Source: Lactiplantibacillus garii
GTDB taxonomy: Bacteria > Bacillota > Bacilli > Lactobacillales > Lactobacillaceae
Assembly (NCBI RefSeq): GCF_003885105.1
Contig: NZ_QWZQ01000034.1
Location: forward strand, 1 to 35,681
Length of the DNA: 35,681 bases
Direction: 5' to 3'
Shown: one piece after another, positions 7,782-15,359 of the stretch
Position numbering within the stretch: position 1 is the first letter of the stretch
Layout of the letters: every line of letters starts with the position of its first letter
Program-made: the position numbers and the translations under genes
Notes under the pieces: model-generated
The model's input: only the letters and a program-made list of their open reading frames with translations
Told to the model about the DNA's origin: nothing
The model's database searches: none

Positions 7782-8357
7782 TCAATCGTGCAATAACCGG
7801 CCGTAATCGTTCCAGTCGCCAAACATTTTGTTCTGTTCCGATTGGTCGATCAGGCGGTTCAAACGGCGGTCAAAAACCGCGCGATCCTTACGTTTATCCC
7901 GCTGAATGCTATCGATGCGGACCCGCTGATATAGGACCGGAAAACGCGTAAAGTTTTGCCAAGCCCGCGGGTGCTGATCAAACGCCGTTTGGATCTCGGC
8001 GTCGATCACAAACCCGCTCGCGGACATGTCCGGCAAAATTTTTCGGCCAGCCGGCGTCATCAGCCCGAGGCGTTCGAGTCGGCGACAGCGTTCCTTATTC
8101 AGTTCCGACCACGGACTCTTTTTAGCCCGAGGCATAAATTTTTGCATATTGACCCCGTTGATCGATTTATGGATCGTATCGATCCAACCAAAACAGAGCC
8201 CCTCCTCGACCGCGTCCAAGTACCAAATCACGTCGGTCGGTCGTTTTTTCCCCTTCTTGGCCACGATCCAACATTCCGTGGCTTGATCGTGGTTAGCGAC
8301 CAACCAGTCCCGAAACGCGGCGCGCGTCGTGACCGTTAAAATATTTTTTGGTTCCAT
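7782..8357 (-). CDS. YdeI/OmpD-associated family protein
   Basis: A 191-residue protein of the YdeI/OmpD-associated family, a poorly understood group linked in some bacteria to antimicrobial-peptide or bacteriocin resistance. Recognised by the N-terminal block around ECWIVAKKGK, DAVEEGLCFGWID and PRAKKSPWSELNKERCRRL, and by the basic C-terminal part. There is no signal peptide or membrane segment, so it is probably cytosolic. The ATG start is preceded by AGGGGTG. It lies 121 nt upstream of the HAD gene in the same direction and could be cotranscribed. The biochemical role is unknown. Confidence 0.8.
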   Translation of the reverse strand: MEPKNILTVTTRAAFRDWLVANHDQATECWIVAKKGKKRPTDVIWYLDAVEEGLCFGWIDTIHKSINGVNMQKFMPRAKKSPWSELNKERCRRLERLGLMTPAGRKILPDMSASGFVIDAEIQTAFDQHPRAWQNFTRFPVLYQRVRIDSIQRDKRKDRAVFDRRLNRLIDQSEQNKMFGDWNDYGRLLHD

Positions 8358-8424
8358 TGCCTGACACCCCTGTTTCTAATTTTTATCTTTATTTTACAAT
8401 AATTAATCCATCCGAACACCGTGA

Positions 8425-8631
8425 TTCATCGGCCTGGACGTGGGTGATACCTTCCAAGCCTGCATCATGACCGTCCTGCCCCGGCCACCGCGCGATGGTC
8501 GTGTCGGGTCTGAATTGGCTCAACCTTGGTATTTTGGTCGTTTTAACGGCGCTCTTCTCGCTGGTCGTCATGGCCTTGAATCGCAAGATCCAAATGATCG
8601 ACATGTTGGAGCCTTAAAGCCCGTGGATTAG
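8425..8631 (+). pseudogene. Decayed C-terminal remnant of an FtsX-type ABC permease
   Basis: Frame fragments together resemble an ABC permease end. One frame gives FIGLDVGDTFQ, like the extracytoplasmic MacB-type domain. Another (8495-8617) gives a hydrophobic helix WLNLGILVVLTALFSLVVM followed by ALNRKIQMIDMLE. One added base near 8611 would continue it as ALKPVD then stop, the usual permease C-terminus. Two frame changes and the missing body mark it as a relic. There is no RBS or partner ATPase. The rest of 8358-8697 shows nothing else. Confidence 0.45.
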
Positions 8632-8697
8632 GTACAGTTAAATCACTCAAACGCAAACTGGCAAGCGCAATTCAATGGCCTTAATACCGCCTTCATA

Positions 8698-8708
8698 TTA
8701 CAATGTAA
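8698..8708. promoter_or_regulatory. Small palindrome at RHH gene promoter
   Basis: TTACAATGTAA is a palindrome containing a TACAAT -10-like hexamer, 20 nt before the RHH start. It is a plausible autoregulatory operator for a ribbon-helix-helix protein; inferred only. Confidence 0.3.
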
Positions 8709-8727
8709 CCCATGGAGGTAAATGACT

Positions 8728-8964
8728 ATGGCAACCATCAACATTAAAGTCAGTACCGCGGAAAAGAAATGGCTTCAACGGATGGCCAATTTTCACGGCA
8801 TCAGTCTCTCGGAACTCATGAAAACGTACTCGCTGGATCAATTAGAAGACGAATACGACGCTCAGATTTATCAAACCGCCCATCAGAAATGGCTCGCGGA
8901 TGGCAAACGGACCGTTTCCCTGCAAACCATGTTGGCGGAATTTGGCAACTCCAATCGGCACTAA
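8728..8964 (+). CDS. RelB/DUF6290-like ribbon-helix-helix protein (orphan antitoxin-like)
   Basis: A 78-residue protein starting MATINIKVSTAEKKWLQRMA, the beta-strand plus two-helix pattern of ribbon-helix-helix DNA-binding antitoxins (RelB/DUF6290 type). The C-terminal half (YDAQIYQTAHQKWLADGKRT) is the kind of segment that wraps a RelE-type toxin. ATG 8728 is preferred because GGAGG lies 9 nt upstream; ATG 8722 is too close at 3 nt. No toxin ORF lies on either side: a terminator follows directly and an ABC relic precedes. It may be a solitary regulator, or pair with a distant toxin. Confidence 0.7.
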   Translation: MATINIKVSTAEKKWLQRMANFHGISLSELMKTYSLDQLEDEYDAQIYQTAHQKWLADGKRTVSLQTMLAEFGNSNRH

Positions 8965-9021
8965 CCTACCAAACAGATTAGATCCGTCGTAAACAGGCGT
9001 GATTGTCATCGTTTCACATCA

Positions 9022-9062
9022 AAAAGGACCACTGGAGTTTAAACCCCCGGTGATCCTTTTTG
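9022..9062. terminator. Bidirectional terminator
   Basis: AAAAAGGA and CACTGG are mirrored by CCGGTG and ATCCTTTTT around a short loop, with one wobble or mismatch. It lies between the RHH gene (plus) and the aldehyde dehydrogenase (minus) and can serve both. Confidence 0.85.
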
Positions 9063-9101
9063 CTAGCTGATCAAAGTGACCAGCGCTAAACACGAATTAA
9101 T

Positions 9102-10517
9102 TTATTTAAAAACGGCTAACCCGCCGGCCGGGTTGTTCCAATCCGGTTCCTGCGCGGTAACCACTAGTTTTTCGTTCGTAAAGGCGGTCAGGCCAAGCTG
9201 GCTCATTTCACGACCGTAGCCGGAACCCTTGACCCCGCCAAATGGTAATTCTGGTAAGGAAACTAGGAACGAGTTCACGAAGACCATCCCGGTTTCAATC
9301 TTTTCGGCAACTGCGCGACCGTGCTGGGCGTCTTCGGAAACGACGATCCCACCCAATCCGAGTTCGGAGTCGTTCGCGAGTTTTACGGCTTCTTCATCGG
9401 AAGACACCTTAAAGACTTGGGCGACGGGGCCAAACATTTCGTCGTAAAATTCAGGGTTGTCCTTGTCAATGTCGGTTAGGATCGTTGGTTGGATAAATTG
9501 CCCCGGTAGATCAACCGGTTGGTTACCGTAGTAAACCTTAGCACCGCCGGCCACCGCCTTGTCAATTTGACCCTGTAACTTGTCCTTGGCCCGCTTGGAG
9601 TTCATCGGCGCGATCGTCGTCTTCGGGTCCATCGGGTCACCCGGTACCAACTTTTCAAAGCTGGCCTTTAACTTCTTCAAAAATTCGTCATACAAGTTAT
9701 CGGCAACGATGAAGCGTTTGTCTGACGTGCAAACTTGACCGGCGTTGTAGATCCGCACCCGCCATGCTAAGTCGACCGCTTTATCAACGTCCGCGTCGGA
9801 TAACACAACGAAGGCGTCCGAGCCGCCTAATTCCATCGAGTTTTTCTTCAAATTTTTACCGGCAACTTCCGCGACGGACTGACCGCCCCGTTTGGAACCG
9901 GTCAGCGCAACACCTTGAACCCGCGGGTCGGCAATGATGTTGGCCACCTGGTCGTAACTGGCAAACAGGTTCGTCAGTGAACCAGCCGGCGCGCCGGCAT
10001 CCGTAACCACCTTTTCAAAAGCGGCCGCCGAGCCCGGCGTGTTGGAAGCGTGCTTTAAAATCATCGGGTTACCGACCATGAAGTTCGGCGCGAAGACCCG
10101 CATAATTTGGTAGTACGGGAAATTCCACGGTTCGACCATCATCAAAACGCCGGTCGCCTGGTGTAAAATTTCGGCGTCCCCGGTGTTACGACTGCTGATG
10201 GGCGTTGGTTTTAACATTTCGGCACCGTGTTCCGCGTAGTAGTCCGCGATGATGGCGCATAGTTCCACTTCACCCTGAGATTCCGCGTAAAGTTTCCCCA
10301 TGTCGACCGTCGCGATCCGGGCTAATTCATCCTCGTTGGCCCGTAACAAATCAGCGATTTTGTGCAAGGTTGCGGCGCGGCTGGCAACGGGTTCGTCCCA
10401 CCACTGGTTGTAAAGTCGGTCACCGGTCGCAATTGCCGTTTCAATTTCTTCGTTAGTTGCATCTGGATAAGCCTTAACTAGTTCATTTGTATATGGATTA
10501 ACGGTTTTATAAGCCAT
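9102..10517 (-). CDS. NAD(P)-dependent succinate-semialdehyde-type dehydrogenase
   Basis: A 471-residue aldehyde dehydrogenase superfamily enzyme oxidising an aldehyde to its acid. Catalytic residues are visible: Cys263 in GQVCTS, Glu229 in MELGGSD and Asn132 in PWNFP; the cofactor loop is LTGSKRGG. The overall sequence resembles the succinate-semialdehyde dehydrogenase (GabD/YneI) branch common in lactobacilli. No GABA-pathway gene lies nearby, so the substrate is inferred. ATG 10517 sits 7 nt after AGGGGGT; ATG 10520 and TTG 10523 are alternatives. A cre-like site 35 nt upstream suggests carbon catabolite control. Monocistronic. Confidence 0.88.
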   Translation of the reverse strand: MAYKTVNPYTNELVKAYPDATNEEIETAIATGDRLYNQWWDEPVASRAATLHKIADLLRANEDELARIATVDMGKLYAESQGEVELCAIIADYYAEHGAEMLKPTPISSRNTGDAEILHQATGVLMMVEPWNFPYYQIMRVFAPNFMVGNPMILKHASNTPGSAAAFEKVVTDAGAPAGSLTNLFASYDQVANIIADPRVQGVALTGSKRGGQSVAEVAGKNLKKNSMELGGSDAFVVLSDADVDKAVDLAWRVRIYNAGQVCTSDKRFIVADNLYDEFLKKLKASFEKLVPGDPMDPKTTIAPMNSKRAKDKLQGQIDKAVAGGAKVYYGNQPVDLPGQFIQPTILTDIDKDNPEFYDEMFGPVAQVFKVSSDEEAVKLANDSELGLGGIVVSEDAQHGRAVAEKIETGMVFVNSFLVSLPELPFGGVKGSGYGREMSQLGLTAFTNEKLVVTAQEPDWNNPAGGLAVFK

Positions 10518-10551
10518 CATCAATACCCCCTAGAATTATTCCGTGCTTTTA

Positions 10552-10565
10552 CACAAGCGCTTACA
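10552..10565 (-). promoter_or_regulatory. cre-like site before the dehydrogenase
   Basis: TGTAAGCGCTTGTG on the minus strand has a perfect TGTAAGCGCTT left half with the AAGCGCTT core of CcpA sites; the right end departs from CA. It sits just downstream of a TATATT -10-like sequence, a position that usually represses. Confidence 0.45.
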
Positions 10566-10590
10566 TGTTAATATAACCCCGTTTCACAAT

Positions 10591-10751
10591 AAAAAAAAGA
10601 CCCCACCTTTTGCTCAGTAAAACACTAAAAGGCAAGAATTGGGTCGCACCAATGTTTACAGCGGTCGCACTCGACTAAAAAATATTTTTCACCGGTCGCT
10701 CAACTAATTAAATAATTTGATTAATGGTAGCAGCACCGCTGATTACTTCAG
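10591..10751 (-). ncRNA. Candidate ~160-nt small RNA with own promoter and terminator
   Basis: On the minus strand TTGCCA (10781-10786) and AATAAT (10758-10763) stand 17 bp apart. About 160 nt downstream is a hairpin (GACCC/GGGTC plus CCTTTT/AAAAGG, 10599-10645) followed by eight T. No ORF with an RBS lies between. Inside, GCGACC occurs three times (GAGCGACCGGTG, GTGCGACCGCTG, GTGCGACCC). It is independent of the dehydrogenase, whose promoter lies after the terminator. Prediction only. Confidence 0.35.
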
Positions 10752-10871
10752 AGCTAAATTATTCTTTAAATTGAAATCAATGGCAACACGTTTAAGTTTA
10801 TGGTCACTAATTAATGATGACCTGTACAACCCTACTCTAGTGATTGACCTGCCCTTAATCATCGTGATATC

Positions 10872-10914
10872 AAAACCGGCCCACCAGTTCTAAAAGAATT
10901 GGTGGGCCGGTTTT
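10872..10914. terminator. Terminator after alpha/beta hydrolase 1
   Basis: A perfect 15-bp stem AAAACCGGCCCACCA/TGGTGGGCCGGTTTT that continues, with one G-U pair, to a five-base loop. It follows the hydrolase on the minus strand. Confidence 0.88.
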
Positions 10915-10987
10915 GTCATTTAATGATTGATGATGCTAAAAACCTAAACTGCGGCTCAACTCACGGGTTGCCTGATCAAACGACCGC

Positions 10988-11998
10988 CTACTTTAAGTTG
11001 TCCTTGAAGAAGCTGGCAAACTTATCGAACGGAATCAAATTCATCTGATCGTAGAGGTCCGTGTGGGTCGCCCCCGGTACGATCACGAGTTCCTTAGGAT
11101 CACGCAGCCGTTGGTAAGATTCTTCCGCCATGTAGCGCGAGTGCGCCTTTTCACCGGTAACAATCAACACTGGTCGTGGTGAAATGTCTTCAATGTGCGC
11201 CTGTAACGGGAAGTTATAGTAGCTCAACGGGGTCGTGGCGGTCCAGGCACTGGCCGAGTTGACGGAACGGGGATGGTAAGCGCGGCCCCGGTAATAGTTG
11301 AAAAATTCCGTGGTAACGGGGTCCGCGCCGGCTGGTAAGTCACCGTTAAACAACTTAGCGGCTTTGATTGGCCGGTTCTGATCGTCAAACGGTAATTCGT
11401 GTAACCCGGTCGCCGGCGTCCCCTTTTCAGCGTCTTCCCACCGTTGGTCCGCTAAGTACTGCTTTTCAATTTGGCGTTGTTCCGGGGTCTTGGAGTTATT
11501 GAGCCCCTTCCACATGGAATCGGACATGTCATACATTACGGACGTGGCAACGGCCTTGATCCGCACGTCCACCGACGCCGCGGTCAACACGTGACTGCCT
11601 AAACCGCAGATGCCCAAAGCCCCGATTCGGTCCCGGTCAACGAACTTTTGGAGGCCGATAAAATCAACGGCCGCCGAAAAGTCTTCGACAAAGAGATCCG
11701 GTGACGCCACGTTGCGCACCGCACCGGAACTTTCTCCGGTCGTGGACTGATCAAACGCTAAGGTGACGAAGCCGTGTTCTGCCAACGTTTGCGCGTACAA
11801 GCCACTCGATTGCTCCTTGACCGCACCGAACGGGCCGGAGATGACAATGGCAGCGTACTTTTGATCGTCGACAAAATTTAAGGGTAGGTATAAGTGCCCC
11901 GCCAGGTTAAAACCGTAGCGATTATTAAAACGGACGTTTTGAACGTCAATTGCGGGGTTGATTTTAAAAACCCGGGTGTCGTTTGCTAGTTTACTCAT
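10988..11998 (-). CDS. Alpha/beta hydrolase with Cys nucleophile (copy 1)
   Basis: A 336-residue cytosolic alpha/beta hydrolase of the dienelactone-hydrolase-like (YcjY/COG1073-type) group. The nucleophile elbow reads ALGICGLGS, with Cys where most relatives have Ser. The late Asp/Glu region is RPVLIVTGEKAHS and the catalytic His is in PGATHTDLYD. The substrate is unknown. It is the last gene of a minus-strand operon (small protein, SDR 1, hydrolase); the 88-nt gap to the SDR holds a small hairpin (12029-12047) without a U-run. ATG with GGAG about 9 nt upstream. It is clearly paralogous to 19839-20813: both contain KEQ and VEDFSAAVD. Confidence 0.82.
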   Translation of the reverse strand: MSKLANDTRVFKINPAIDVQNVRFNNRYGFNLAGHLYLPLNFVDDQKYAAIVISGPFGAVKEQSSGLYAQTLAEHGFVTLAFDQSTTGESSGAVRNVASPDLFVEDFSAAVDFIGLQKFVDRDRIGALGICGLGSHVLTAASVDVRIKAVATSVMYDMSDSMWKGLNNSKTPEQRQIEKQYLADQRWEDAEKGTPATGLHELPFDDQNRPIKAAKLFNGDLPAGADPVTTEFFNYYRGRAYHPRSVNSASAWTATTPLSYYNFPLQAHIEDISPRPVLIVTGEKAHSRYMAEESYQRLRDPKELVIVPGATHTDLYDQMNLIPFDKFASFFKDNLK

Positions 11999-12028
11999 AT
12001 AAGATTGCTCCGTTTCTCTTGGTTGATT

Positions 12029-12047
12029 TAACGGGGAAGCCCCGTTA
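12029..12047. other. Intra-operon hairpin
   Basis: TAACGGGG and CCCCGTTA pair around a three-base loop in the gap between SDR 1 and the hydrolase. It lacks a U-tract on either strand, so it is more likely an mRNA processing or stability element than a full terminator. Confidence 0.4.
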
Positions 12048-12086
12048 GTGGTTAATTTGATTTGTTAATAAACGAAATTAGCGAGC

Positions 12087-12815
12087 TTAGACGGCCTGAT
12101 CCGTCGGCCGAATGATCACTTCGTTGACGGCCACGTTATCCGGCTGGTTGATGGCAAAAGCCACGGCCTGCGCGATACTTTGCGGGTCGATCCCAATCGT
12201 TGCTTCGGTCTGGATCTCGGCTTGGCGGTGGGCCGGGTCCGGAATTGATTTATAAAGTTCCGTGTTGACCGAACCGGGTGAAATGAGGGTCGTTCGAATG
12301 TGGTTGACGTACTGTTCCTGCCGCAACCCTTCCATAATGGCACGCACCGCAAACTTCGACCCGTTGTACACGGCAAAGTTGGGAACAACAACGTGCCCGG
12401 CCACCGAGTCCGTGGCTAAAACGTGGCCGGACTTTTGTTGGACCATCACCGGTAACACCGCGGCGATCCCGTTTAACACGCCCATCACGTTAACGTCCAA
12501 AATGCGTTGCCATTCGTTGCGGGCACCCTTAACTAACGGGTTAACGGGCATGACCCCCGCGTTGTTGAACAGCACGTCCACCCGGCCGAACTTTTGAACG
12601 GCGAGTTGAACTAGGGCTTGGACGTCTTCAAACTTTGTGACATCGGTTTTTAACGTCAAGATCTGTTCGTCTGGAAATTCGGCTTTTAAGGCTTCCAACC
12701 GCTCCAACCGCCGGGCGCCGATCACCAGTTTGGCGTGTTGGCGCGCTAATACCCGTACTGATTCTGCGCCAATTCCACTGGAAGCGCCAGTAATGACAAT
12801 TACTTTATGATCCAT
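12087..12815 (-). CDS. SDR family oxidoreductase (copy 1)
   Basis: A 242-residue classical short-chain dehydrogenase/reductase, NAD(P)-dependent. The Rossmann motif TGASSGIG is at residues 9-16, NNAG at 84-87, and the triad is Ser137, Tyr150, Lys154 (YNGSK). The Arg pair after the second strand (GARRLERL) suggests NADP(H). The substrate is unknown. Its start overlaps the upstream 81-residue gene by 11 nt, so translation is probably coupled. It is paralogous to the SDR at 16431-17174; both end PTDQ plus two residues. The divergent LysR at 13165 is the likely regulator. Confidence 0.9.
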   Translation of the reverse strand: MDHKVIVITGASSGIGAESVRVLARQHAKLVIGARRLERLEALKAEFPDEQILTLKTDVTKFEDVQALVQLAVQKFGRVDVLFNNAGVMPVNPLVKGARNEWQRILDVNVMGVLNGIAAVLPVMVQQKSGHVLATDSVAGHVVVPNFAVYNGSKFAVRAIMEGLRQEQYVNHIRTTLISPGSVNTELYKSIPDPAHRQAEIQTEATIGIDPQSIAQAVAFAINQPDNVAVNEVIIRPTDQAV

Positions 12816-13050
12816 TATTTTTTAACACCTTTCTTTCCGCAGTTACCGGCCGATTAAGCTGGTAACGCAGGTAATCCAACTGCTCTAACTGTTCTTGACA
12901 ATGATGAATTTGGTGGAGGACCCCAGCGCGCGTTTGATCTAAAGCGACGCGCTGCTGCTGAACACTCTGGGTCTGAAAAATTCTGATCCACCGTTCTGAC
13001 AACTGTAGATCCGTTAAAATCGCGGCGACTTCAGCTTGATTTAGTTTCAT
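12805..13050 (-). CDS. Small coiled-coil protein of unknown function
   Basis: An 81-residue protein. The middle and C-terminal parts (ERWIRIFQTQ, then HQIHHCQEQLEQLDYLRYQL) have a heptad-like pattern, similar to the dimerisation helix of MerR-type regulators but with no winged-helix DNA-binding domain. ATG 13050 is favoured, 7 nt after AGGGGG; GTG 13053 is possible. It is the first gene of the SDR 1/hydrolase operon and overlaps the SDR start, so it is likely real. It could be a MerR relic or an independent small partner protein. Confidence 0.6.
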   Translation of the reverse strand: MKLNQAEVAAILTDLQLSERWIRIFQTQSVQQQRVALDQTRAGVLHQIHHCQEQLEQLDYLRYQLNRPVTAERKVLKNNGS

Positions 13051-13164
13051 CACGGAACCCCCTGACTACGTTAACTATCATATCGGCTTGGGTGTATAAT
13101 GTTAAATGCTGATTAATTATTGTTTGCCATAACTTACATGCATTACAAAAGAGGTTGTTGAAGA

Positions 13165-14034
13165 ATGGACTTACAACAATTGCAAAACTTTCTCATTATC
13201 GCCCAGGAAGAAAATATCACTCACGCGGCCGAATACCTGCACATTTCGCAACCGGCCCTTTCCCGCCAAGTTAAGGCCTTAGAAGCGGAATTTGGTAAAC
13301 CGCTCCTCAACCGTGAAAACAAACGCGTAACGCTGACCAACGACGGACTGTTGCTCAGAAGGCGGGCCACTGAAATCATCAAACTCGTGAATAAAACCAA
13401 TCACGAAATGTTAACCGACCACACCACCCTCGCCGGGGACGTTTTGTTGGGCGTCAGCGAAACCGACGCGATCCGTGACGTTGGTCACTACGTCCATCAA
13501 TTAAATCAACGGGGCGCGCAACTAACGCTTAAGCTCCGTAACGGCGATAACGAAGCGGTCCTCAACATGGTCAATAACGGCCTGGTCGACCTCGGGCTTT
13601 ACTTTGGTAAAATCGACCACCACGTTTTTAACGCCGTGGAATTTTCCGCACCGGACCACTTTGGGGTTTTAATGCCCCGCAACCATCCCCTGGCCCACAA
13701 GACAACGCTAACGCCCAACGACCTTCGCAACCAACCACTGATTCTTTACCAACCAGCCCTCGACGACCACTCCTTACAAGACTGGTTTCAACAGGACACC
13801 CGCGAATTAAACGTTACCGGGACCTTCGGCATGTACCTGAGTGCCAAGAAATTAGTTGAGAGCGGCTTAGGGATCGCCCTCGTTTTTGACGACCTCGTCG
13901 ATTACCACGACACTGAGTTAGTTTGCCGGCCAATTACCCCGGCGATCACCGTCCGGCCGCACCTGATTTGGAAAAAATACCAATTGTTCTCCGGCCCCGC
14001 GCAAGCCCTACTAGATCTGATCCAAGCAACGTGA
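13165..14034 (+). CDS. LysR family transcriptional regulator (module 1)
   Basis: A 289-residue LysR-type regulator. The N-terminal winged helix is clear (ITHAAEYLHISQPALSRQVK, residues ~18-37), followed by the periplasmic-binding-like effector domain. It is divergent from the small-protein/SDR/hydrolase operon with a 114-bp spacer, the usual arrangement for regulating both itself and the neighbour. A TATAAT box lies at 13095-13100 with a poor -35. The effector cannot be predicted. It resembles the LysR at 17346 in length and layout and probably arose with it by duplication. Confidence 0.92.
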   Translation: MDLQQLQNFLIIAQEENITHAAEYLHISQPALSRQVKALEAEFGKPLLNRENKRVTLTNDGLLLRRRATEIIKLVNKTNHEMLTDHTTLAGDVLLGVSETDAIRDVGHYVHQLNQRGAQLTLKLRNGDNEAVLNMVNNGLVDLGLYFGKIDHHVFNAVEFSAPDHFGVLMPRNHPLAHKTTLTPNDLRNQPLILYQPALDDHSLQDWFQQDTRELNVTGTFGMYLSAKKLVESGLGIALVFDDLVDYHDTELVCRPITPAITVRPHLIWKKYQLFSGPAQALLDLIQAT

Positions 14035-14039
14035 ATATA

Positions 14040-14090
14040 AAACGACGCCCACCGAAGACTGACTGTTCTTCGTTAGGCGTCGTTTTTTAT
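14040..14090. terminator. Bidirectional terminator between LysR 1 and acetyltransferase
   Basis: Stem AAAACGACGCC/GGCGTCGTTTT with an inner CGAAGA/TCTTCG-like pairing, and T-runs on both sides. It separates convergent genes. Confidence 0.85.
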
Positions 14091-14117
14091 TGATGTGCGG
14101 CGGTCATAACCCGTCGC

Positions 14118-14642
14118 TTACGCTTCAAGTTCCCGGATCACCTTCGCCGGCACCCCGACCACGACGGTATTGGCGGGTACGTCCTTCGTGACGATCGCAC
14201 CGGCACCGACCACCGCGTTTGCGCCCACGGTGACTCCCGGTAAGATGCGGGCATTCGCGCCGATCCAAGCGTTCCGTTTGACGTGCACCGGTTGCAATTC
14301 CAATTCGTGACGCTTCGCTGGCGCGACCGGGTGACCAACGCTTAGGAGACTCGCGCCGGGACCAATCAACACGTCATCGTCAATGTAGATGCCGCCCAGG
14401 TCGGAGAAGGTCACCCCGGTATTGATGAAAATATTTTTCCCGAGGTGGGTGTTAAACCCGTTATCGGTAAAAAATGGTAACCGGACTTCGTTAGAAGCAT
14501 CAACCGGTTCGCCCATGATGGTGCTCAAAAGCTGACGAATTTCATCGTCCGTATGTTCCGCCGAATTTAACCGCTGGATCAACGGTTTAGTCTTAGCAAT
14601 CAAGACTTTTTGTTCCGGTGTTAAAGTTGTTGATTTGATCAT
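14118..14642 (-). CDS. Sugar O-acetyltransferase, left-handed beta-helix (maltose acetyltransferase-like)
   Basis: A 174-residue hexapeptide-repeat acetyltransferase using acetyl-CoA. The C-terminal two thirds show the parallel beta-helix repeats (IGPGASLLSVGHPV, IGANARILPGVTVGANAVVGAGAIVTKDVP) with the catalytic His in VGHPV. The acceptor is inferred only from family resemblance. ATG 14642 lies 6 nt after GGGAG; a longer frame to 14735 runs into the flavodoxin gene. It is the last of five same-strand genes, 34 nt after the flavodoxin stop, and ends at a bidirectional terminator. Confidence 0.85.
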   Translation of the reverse strand: MIKSTTLTPEQKVLIAKTKPLIQRLNSAEHTDDEIRQLLSTIMGEPVDASNEVRLPFFTDNGFNTHLGKNIFINTGVTFSDLGGIYIDDDVLIGPGASLLSVGHPVAPAKRHELELQPVHVKRNAWIGANARILPGVTVGANAVVGAGAIVTKDVPANTVVVGVPAKVIRELEA

Positions 14643-14676
14643 ATCGACTCCCTCTGCTTTCAATTGCTTATTTTCT

Positions 14677-15330
14677 TTAATTATTGGTGAGGCCCACCGT
14701 TTGGACCCACTTTTTAACCAGGCTGGACGTGTCATCTAATTCGTCCGCCGTGATCGCCAACCCCTTACCAAACTGTGCGTGCTTGGCGTTGGCCTTGAGT
14801 TCCGTCAAACTGGAACCCAGGCCACTGCTGCCGCTCGTGGTAAATGGCAGGATCGTTTTACCCTTAAAAGTTGGGTAGGCGTTTAAAAACGTGTTGATGG
14901 CCATCGGGTTTTTATCCAGCCAAATTGGATATCCCAACACGATCGTCCGGTACGGTTTTAGATCGGGCAACTTCCCTGCTAACTTGGGACGCCGTTGCTG
15001 ATCTTGTTCCTTCCGGGCAATTTTAAGCATCTTTTCGTATTTTTGCGGGTACTTTTCCCGGGTCTTCAGCTCGTAAAGATCCCCACCAACTTGGCGGTGG
15101 ATTGCCCGTGCCACGGCCTTGGTGTGGCCGGTGTGCGACATGTAAACGACTAAGACCTTCCCACGCTTGTGCCGCGCTTGACTGGTTCGCTTTTCTGAAC
15201 GCGTCGCCACGCCGCTGACACTTGGCTGATTGTGCTTGGGCGTAAACGTTCCGTTATTTCGTAACACCAGTAGGATGCCGATGATGATCAGCAATCCCAT
15301 CCCCATTAACGTCAGTCCAATTTTTTTCAT
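14677..15330 (-). CDS. Membrane-anchored flavodoxin
   Basis: A 217-residue protein with one N-terminal hydrophobic helix (residues 5-23) after two lysines, a basic linker to ~57, then a flavodoxin domain. The FMN phosphate loop is SHTGHTK (65-71), with VLGYPIW and PFTTSGSSGLGSS as the other flavin contacts. There is no lipobox Cys, so the helix is a signal anchor, and the positive-inside rule puts the flavin domain outside the cell. Flavodoxin_4-type proteins of this sort often sit with cyclophilin-like proteins and reductases, as here. Its place in the operon suggests electron transfer linked to SDR or NAD(P)-binding partners, but no redox partner is proven. Confidence 0.87.
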   Translation of the reverse strand: MKKIGLTLMGMGLLIIIGILLVLRNNGTFTPKHNQPSVSGVATRSEKRTSQARHKRGKVLVVYMSHTGHTKAVARAIHRQVGGDLYELKTREKYPQKYEKMLKIARKEQDQQRRPKLAGKLPDLKPYRTIVLGYPIWLDKNPMAINTFLNAYPTFKGKTILPFTTSGSSGLGSSLTELKANAKHAQFGKGLAITADELDDTSSLVKKWVQTVGLTNN

Positions 15331-15359
15331 AGAACACCTTTCTTATTCGGGCGAGACCG

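Noticed and set aside
10591-10751. T-box or other known riboswitch leader of the dehydrogenase
   Set aside because: No T-box consensus was seen and the hairpin terminator ends before the dehydrogenase promoter.
12262-12597. Open frame antisense to SDR 1
   Set aside because: Shadow of a confirmed SDR gene; no family or SD.
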